A DNA stretch of 11,236 nt from Deltaproteobacteria bacterium (GTDB lineage Bacteria; Bdellovibrionota; UBA1018; UBA923), in assembly GCA_016194725.1 (NCBI GenBank), contig JACQAW010000202.1, forward strand, positions 1 through 11,236, given 5' to 3'. The notes beneath the pieces were generated by a model, which worked only from the letters and a program-made list of their open reading frames with translations, had not been told where the DNA came from and ran no database searches. Position numbers and translations under genes: made by a program. This document shows positions 7,672 through 11,236 of this stretch, one piece after another. Within the stretch, counting starts at the first letter, position 1, and every line of letters begins with the position of its first letter.

Positions 7672-8801
7672 TAGTTGAATAGCTCCCAGGTGTATTGAAA
7701 CACGTAACGTTGTTCCTTGGCGCCGCGAAGTCTGTCATCCATCTCATCGGCATAGGCCGTAAAGTCTAAACTCGCTCGTCGAGTGTTGATCCCGACTCCA
7801 AATGACGGATAGCCGTGAGCCAAACCCGCGCGAAGTTTCAGGATGTCATAGGCAATGAGTTCCGTACCGGTAAAAACATGCCGGAAGCGGCCGCCATCGA
7901 GCTTGTTGGTCAGATCATGGTAATCCAGGGACAGCTTCATTTCGAGCCTGCGGGCCAGAATGAAGGTCATAGAGCTTCCCCAGTCAAACATCATCGGATC
8001 GGTAAAAGCGGTGCGGCCATCGCCGAACTTGACCAGCACGGGTGCCGACGAGTACTTGGCATTTCCGAGATTGCGCCCTACCAGAGAAAAGCTGGGCAAA
8101 AAACGCACGGGAATGGTGATCGTGGTACCGCCGGTAAAAACAAGCGCGGACATGGAATTGACATTTGGAGCGAATGCGACCGCCGTCGGAACCGGCGGCG
8201 GCACCACCGCATCCGCCTTTCCGATTGTAACGAGCTGTACCGATGCGCCCAGACGAAAGATGCCCGAGGCAAATCGCTCCGAAAGAGCCACGGTAGGCGA
8301 AAACCGATCGCGCGCGAGAACGCGCAAAGCGCCGTCGTAAGAACGCAGAATGGCGCCTTGATTCACCTCATAGAGCATTCCGAAACTGAAATTTCGCAGC
8401 GTCACATTCGGGTAAAGCGAGTAGCGGCCACCGGCGAAAGTATTCGGTGAATTCTTCAACCCGCTGTAAAGCGACGACAGGCTTTGAAAGTTCAGCGAGT
8501 TTCCGCCCGAGGCCTGGCCTAAACTGCCTTCGGACAACTCGAATTGAAGATTCAGCGGCTGAAAATGAGTGCCCGTTTCACGGGCCGCGATGTTAGCCGG
8601 GTTGTAGAAGACACTGTAGGGGCCCCGCCCGCTGTTGATGCTGGCGTTGCCCATGCCCAGAGAGCGCGCATCTTCCGACGTTTCGGTGTTGAACTTGTCT
8701 GCGAAGGCCTTTGGAAAACTAAGAAAAATCGCGATCGCGACCAAAGTCGCGACGAGCAGCTTGGTGAAAATACTTTCAATTCGAGCAACTACCCTTTCCA
8801 T
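7671..8801 (-). CDS. Outer-membrane beta-barrel-like protein (PorV/FadL-like)
   Basis: 376 residues. The N-terminus has basic residues then a hydrophobic stretch (15-30) ending KAFA-DK, a good signal peptide with cleavage after A34. The mature start (SEDARSLGMGNASINSGR, then VFYNPANIA) matches the motif seen in PorV/PorQ-like and FadL-related outer-membrane proteins. The rest is rich in alternating aromatic/hydrophobic strands (for example LRNFSFGMLYEV, MKLSLDYHDL, ASLDFTAYADEM), and the chain ends in a strand finishing YVFQYTWELF, like a C-terminal insertion signal. AGGAG 6 nt before the ATG supports the start. It is the first gene of the three-gene - strand operon and its TAA overlaps the next ATG by one base. 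The exact family and any substrate are not known. Confidence 0.75.
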   Translation of the reverse strand: MERVVARIESIFTKLLVATLVAIAIFLSFPKAFADKFNTETSEDARSLGMGNASINSGRGPYSVFYNPANIAARETGTHFQPLNLQFELSEGSLGQASGGNSLNFQSLSSLYSGLKNSPNTFAGGRYSLYPNVTLRNFSFGMLYEVNQGAILRSYDGALRVLARDRFSPTVALSERFASGIFRLGASVQLVTIGKADAVVPPPVPTAVAFAPNVNSMSALVFTGGTTITIPVRFLPSFSLVGRNLGNAKYSSAPVLVKFGDGRTAFTDPMMFDWGSSMTFILARRLEMKLSLDYHDLTNKLDGGRFRHVFTGTELIAYDILKLRAGLAHGYPSFGVGINTRRASLDFTAYADEMDDRLRGAKEQRYVFQYTWELFN

Positions 8802-8938
8802 GGCCTACTCCTGAAGGAAATCCGTTTTCCCTCTAATTCCTAACGGTTGATTCCCTGAAAAGATTTAGGCCAAAACCCAGACTGATTAAAACACAGCAAT
8901 TTCAACATCATGCGACAGGCAACCGTTTCCGCCTAAAT

Positions 8939-8966
8939 TTGCGCAATGCATTAAATCTGTTACCAT
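8939..8966 (+). promoter_or_regulatory. Possible promoter for the HD-GYP gene
   Basis: TTGCGC (8939-8944) and TACCAT (8961-8966) are separated by 16 nt and roughly fit the sigma-70 pattern (4 of 6 matches each). The distance to the start codon is about 60 nt. This is a weak prediction. Confidence 0.25.
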
Positions 8967-9010
8967 TAAGGTAGATTGTCCAAGACACCGATTACTCCAT
9001 AAGACGCTAC

Positions 9011-9024
9011 AGGACGAGGGGGGG
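9011..9024 (+). promoter_or_regulatory. Strong ribosome binding site with a G7 tract before a TTG start
   Basis: AGGACGAGGGGGGG ends 3 nt before the TTG at 9028, with AGGA and GAGG offering alternative anti-SD pairings. This purine run is the reason for choosing the TTG start; no in-frame ATG lies close by. Confidence 0.6.
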
Positions 9025-9027
9025 ACC

Positions 9028-9810
9028 TTGCCAAAGCACAAATCAAATGGAGCCGCGCTTGCCGTGCAGTCAGAGGAGCCTGAGCACGAAATCAGTGAGC
9101 ATGGCCACGACCACGGCGCGCAGACCACGGAACAAGCCGCGTTCCTGAGCCTCGTTTTCCGCACGTTTCGCGAGAACCAGGATCTCAAGATCGCCTACAA
9201 CACCCTATTGAATCAGACCATCAAAGCCCTGCTTCGCTGCCTTGAAGAACGCGATCCCTACACCTACGGACACAGCATGCGGGTCATGGAATACGCGATG
9301 ATGATTGGCCGCGGCGCCAAGCTCAAAGAAAGCGACATGCGAAACCTCGAGCTCTCGGCCATGTTCCACGACATTGGAAAAGTTGGAATCGCCGACTGCG
9401 TGCTGCTCAAGCCCGGCCGCCTCGACGCCAAAGAGCAGGCCATCATTCAGGAGCATCCGGTAAAGAGCGGCGAAATCCTCGGCCTCATCGACGCCTTCAA
9501 AAACATCGTGCCCGGTGCCCGCCATCATCATGAACGCATGGATGGCGAAGGCTATCCCGATCGCCTCTCGGGTAACCAGATTCCGCTCGCCTCTCGCATT
9601 ATTCTCGTGGGTGATACCTTCGATGCCATGACTTCCAGCCGCCCTTACCGCAAGGCACTGCCTGTCGAAGTGGCGTATGCCGAGCTCGAAAGATACTCAG
9701 GCTCCCAGTTCGACCCGGAGTTCGTGAAGGTGTTTTTGCGCGAGCACCAGCGCCTTACGGGTGGCCAGCAGCCCGAAGAATTGGTCATTACCCAGAAAAA
9801 AGCGGCTTGA
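9028..9810 (+). CDS. HD-GYP domain cyclic-di-GMP phosphodiesterase
   Basis: 260 residues from a TTG start. Residues about 60-250 are a complete HD-GYP domain: H82 in YTYGHSMRV, the HD pair H114-D115 in FHDIGKVGIAD, KPGRL (128-132), H143, H166-H168 with E169, GYP (175-177) and D196 in VGDTFDAMTSSRPYRK. All canonical metal and GYP residues look present, so it should hydrolyse c-di-GMP in the cytoplasm. The first 40 residues are low-complexity and charged, with several His (around HEISEHGHDHG), and carry no recognised sensor domain or membrane segment. Input probably comes through a partner protein. It is a single-gene unit, divergent from the barrel operon and convergent with the HDOD gene, with a large palindrome after its stop. 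GTG at 9064 is an alternative start without a comparable ribosome site. Confidence 0.92.
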   Translation: MPKHKSNGAALAVQSEEPEHEISEHGHDHGAQTTEQAAFLSLVFRTFRENQDLKIAYNTLLNQTIKALLRCLEERDPYTYGHSMRVMEYAMMIGRGAKLKESDMRNLELSAMFHDIGKVGIADCVLLKPGRLDAKEQAIIQEHPVKSGEILGLIDAFKNIVPGARHHHERMDGEGYPDRLSGNQIPLASRIILVGDTFDAMTSSRPYRKALPVEVAYAELERYSGSQFDPEFVKVFLREHQRLTGGQQPEELVITQKKAA

Positions 9811-9816
9811 TTTGCC

Positions 9817-9899
9817 GTTTCGGTTTACGTTCGCGTTTCAGTCTCTGTAACTGTTCAGTGACCGTTACGGAAACGCGAACGGAAACCGAAACTGAATCC
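9817..9899. repeat. Hexamer-phased palindrome between convergent genes
   Basis: Arms 9817-9839 and 9870-9892 (23 nt each) are inverted copies with a single mismatch (A9827 against G9882). An inner GTAAC (9847-9851) pairs with GTTAC (9864-9868). The whole element can be read as 14 consecutive units, 13 of six bases and one of five (9859-9863). The seven left units all begin GT, five of them GTT; the right units mostly carry AAC at positions 3-5. There is no T-run on either side. It occupies nearly all of the 93-nt gap between the HD-GYP and HDOD stops, so transcription termination or mRNA end protection is plausible. Confidence 0.8.
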
Positions 9900-9903
9900 C
9901 TTC

Positions 9904-10956
9904 TTAAATCGACGACGTCGTCGATACCCTCTGCATCACCGCCATGAGCGTCTTGAGCTCAATCTTGCAATCTTTCAGCTCGGGCGTAATCCAGGAGGCC
10001 ACGATAGGGTCATTGGCGTCCTTGGGATTGCGGTAATGATTGGCCATATTACTGGCCAGCCCAATCAGGGCGGCGAACGTGTAAAGGTCTTTGTTCGTGC
10101 TCTTGAGCGTGTACGGGTCGTGATGAAACAGCACGGCCCGCTCGATGCTTCGAAAGATGTTGAACTGAAATGCCATTTGCGAGCTGTAATACTCGTGTGG
10201 AAGCCCAAATCTCTTTACCTCGATGTAGTGCTTGAGCAGGCGCCGCACCGGCTTCTCGTCGACACTTTCGCGAAACGCAAGGTAGGAGTTCGGCGTCGTG
10301 GGCGGAAATAGCAGCTCCATCGCGAGCTTTCCGATGTCGTGAATCAGGCACGACGAGAAAACGAATTTCGAGTATGAAAAATTCTTGATCGACTTCCCGA
10401 TCTCCACCCCGATAAGAGCGGTACGCAGTCCATGCTTATAGACCTCGACTGCGTAATCCTCAAACGTGTCAGGGTCGCCAAAAAGCTCGCGGGCCACCGC
10501 GAACATCACGTCAAACATCATCCCGCCGGCGTAGGCGGTATCGGCATAGGGAATCTGTCGCGCCAGCGCGTACTCTTCCGTCTTGACGGCGTACTTCACC
10601 ATTTCCGAGGGCTTGAAAGTGAACTTGCCATCTTTGCCCACCTCGGGGTGGCGCCTGCCAACCATACGCAGGATCTGCAGCGCGCAAACAAAATCACGAA
10701 CGCGGCTCATGCCCAACAGCGCAATGGCCGCCTGCAGGCCCGGGGTATTTTCTTTCAGGCCCAATGTTTTGATTTCCTGGAGCAGCATGTATTCAAAGTA
10801 CTGATTTCGCTGAACTATCTTCGAAACCGCTTCAGAATTCACATCGATGTCGACAAATTCCTCCAAAATACGACGGCTGGTCGCCGGAAGCCTCAGGGGC
10901 ATCGCAATTTTGAAGTGAAAATCGTGAAACAGCTTGGGGTCTATCCGGAGGTCCAT
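9904..10956 (-). CDS. HDOD domain signalling protein
   Basis: 350 residues from the ATG at 10956. The start was chosen because GAGGGAG (10962-10968) lies 5 nt upstream; the longer frame from a TTG at 10998 has no such site. The HDOD domain covers roughly residues 15-290. It begins with a MPLRLPATSRRILEEF segment, continues with an AIALLGMSRVRDFVCALQIL segment typical of the family's helical core, and ends in an HD-like part. That part keeps H206-D207 in IHDIGKLAME and the pair H278-H279 in FHHDPYT. HDOD proteins usually act as signalling adaptors rather than known enzymes, so the retained HD residues are noteworthy. No membrane segment, REC or GGDEF domain is fused. It is convergent with the HD-GYP gene and divergent from a CBS-domain gene, and a functional link to c-di-GMP signalling is only suggested by this neighbourhood. 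Confidence 0.85.
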   Translation of the reverse strand: MDLRIDPKLFHDFHFKIAMPLRLPATSRRILEEFVDIDVNSEAVSKIVQRNQYFEYMLLQEIKTLGLKENTPGLQAAIALLGMSRVRDFVCALQILRMVGRRHPEVGKDGKFTFKPSEMVKYAVKTEEYALARQIPYADTAYAGGMMFDVMFAVARELFGDPDTFEDYAVEVYKHGLRTALIGVEIGKSIKNFSYSKFVFSSCLIHDIGKLAMELLFPPTTPNSYLAFRESVDEKPVRRLLKHYIEVKRFGLPHEYYSSQMAFQFNIFRSIERAVLFHHDPYTLKSTNKDLYTFAALIGLASNMANHYRNPKDANDPIVASWITPELKDCKIELKTLMAVMQRVSTTSSI

Positions 10957-10961
10957 AGGGG

Positions 10962-10968
10962 CTCCCTC
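10962..10968 (-). promoter_or_regulatory. ribosome binding site of the HDOD gene
   Basis: GAGGGAG on the - strand, 5 nt before the ATG at 10956. It decides the start over the TTG 42 nt further upstream. Confidence 0.65.
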
Positions 10969-10999
10969 TATTGTGACGTTCTTGTAACTGCCGGTCAAG

Positions 11000-11019
11000 T
11001 ATACTGGTTCGTTACGAAC
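11000..11019. promoter_or_regulatory. Candidate operator: perfect 13-nt palindrome beside a TATACT box
   Basis: GTTCGTTACGAAC (11007-11019) is a perfect 6+1+6 inverted repeat, with AGTATACT, itself a palindrome, just to its left (10998-11005). TATACT reads as a -10-like element on either strand. The position between the divergent HDOD and CBS-domain genes suits a shared operator. No regulator family is recognised. Confidence 0.4.
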
Positions 11020-11025
11020 ACTCGA

Positions 11026-11054
11026 TTGGCAGCAGCCGCTGATTGGCTTAAGCT
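11026..11054 (+). promoter_or_regulatory. Possible promoter for the CBS-domain gene
   Basis: TTGGCA (11026-11031), a 17-nt spacer and TAAGCT (11049-11054) give a good -35 and a poor -10, about 60 nt before the start. GATTGGC occurs twice here (11024 and 11041), exactly 17 nt apart. This is a weak prediction. Confidence 0.25.
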
Positions 11055-11112
11055 GGATTCTTGAGAAAGGATACCGACCTTTCGACTAGTTCTTTACTCA
11101 GGAGACCGCCCC

Positions 11113-11236
11113 ATGGTGACGAGTGCGAAAGATATCATGACCACCGAGCTCATTCTCGGACATCCCGAGATGACAATCGAAGATGCCATTAAAACCCTGG
11201 TAAACAATCGCATCACGGGCATGCCGGTGGTCGATG
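11113..11236 (+). CDS. CBS-domain protein, 3'-truncated by the window edge
   Basis: An ATG at 11113 follows AGGAG (11100-11104) by 8 nt and opens a frame to the window end. The 41 visible residues start MVTSAKDIMTTELILGHPEM and continue with IEDAIKTLVNNRITGMPVVD, a classic N-terminal CBS motif (KDIMT opening, then the helix and the TGMPVVD strand). Small CBS-pair proteins commonly bind adenine nucleotides and regulate partners, but what follows this domain is outside the window. It is a different protein from the CBS-tailed enzyme at 2529-3929. It is divergent from the HDOD gene across about 156 nt. Confidence 0.85.
   Translation, partial: MVTSAKDIMTTELILGHPEMTIEDAIKTLVNNRITGMPVVD

Larger units (their letters stand above)
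8802..9027. promoter_or_regulatory. Divergent intergenic region with paired inverted boxes
   Basis: This 226-nt AT-richer region must hold promoters for the barrel-phosphatase-HEAT operon (left) and the HD-GYP gene (right). It contains AACGGTTG (8842-8849) with its exact complement at 8920-8927, and ATTTAGGC (8863-8870) with its exact complement at 8931-8938. The two pairs are interleaved rather than nested. The 8-nt palindromes TTGCGCAA (8939-8946) and AATGCATT (8945-8952) overlap one another. These could be sites for a shared regulator; that is inference. Confidence 0.4.

Noticed and set aside
9817..9892. Classical intrinsic terminator
   Set aside because: The stem is far longer than usual and neither strand has a T-run after it; termination remains possible but not by the standard signature.
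9817..9899. CRISPR array
   Set aside because: The units are six bases, degenerate and contiguous with no spacers, and no cas genes are present.
10957..10998. N-terminal extension of the HDOD protein from a TTG
   Set aside because: There is no ribosome site before the TTG, while the ATG at 10956 has GAGGGAG at ideal spacing.

Overview
This window reads as chromosomal DNA of a Gram-negative bacterium. It has exported outer-membrane-type proteins, dense c-di-GMP/HD-domain signalling genes, moderately high GC and mostly strong AGGAG-type ribosome sites. The GshA-family glutamate-cysteine ligase, together with the SpoIIE/HD-GYP/HDOD signalling style, suggests a Bdellovibrionota or other delta-like proteobacterial lineage. 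That placement is inference; no rRNA or other phylogenetic marker is present. No tRNA, rRNA, CRISPR array, transposase or integrase was seen.

Region 1 (1-5120, + strand) is a compact gene run: the 3' part of a TPR-repeat protein, then gshA, a cystathionine beta-synthase with C-terminal CBS domains, and a cystathionine gamma-lyase/synthase. The last three form a coherent route from homocysteine and serine through cystathionine to cysteine and then gamma-glutamylcysteine, the first step of glutathione synthesis. Gaps are 9, 39 and 27 nt once starts are chosen by ribosome sites.

Region 2 (5117-5356) is the convergent junction after this run. It holds a large imperfect palindrome that contains the stop codon of the last gene, and a second, unrelated 12-bp inverted repeat.

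Region 3 (5357-8801, - strand) is a tightly coupled three-gene operon. In transcription order it encodes an outer-membrane beta-barrel-like protein, a cytoplasmic SpoIIE/PP2C phosphatase with a degenerate receiver-like N-terminus, and an exported HEAT-repeat protein with six cysteines. The stop/start junctions overlap by 1 nt and 4 nt. This combination of envelope and signalling proteins is the best candidate here for an uncharacterised system.

Region 4 (8802-11236) is regulatory. A divergent promoter region with paired inverted boxes leads to an HD-GYP c-di-GMP phosphodiesterase (TTG start). A convergent junction follows, occupied by a palindrome built of phased hexamers, and then an HDOD protein on the - strand. 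A second divergent promoter region, with a perfect 13-nt palindrome, separates the HDOD gene from a CBS-domain protein cut by the window end.
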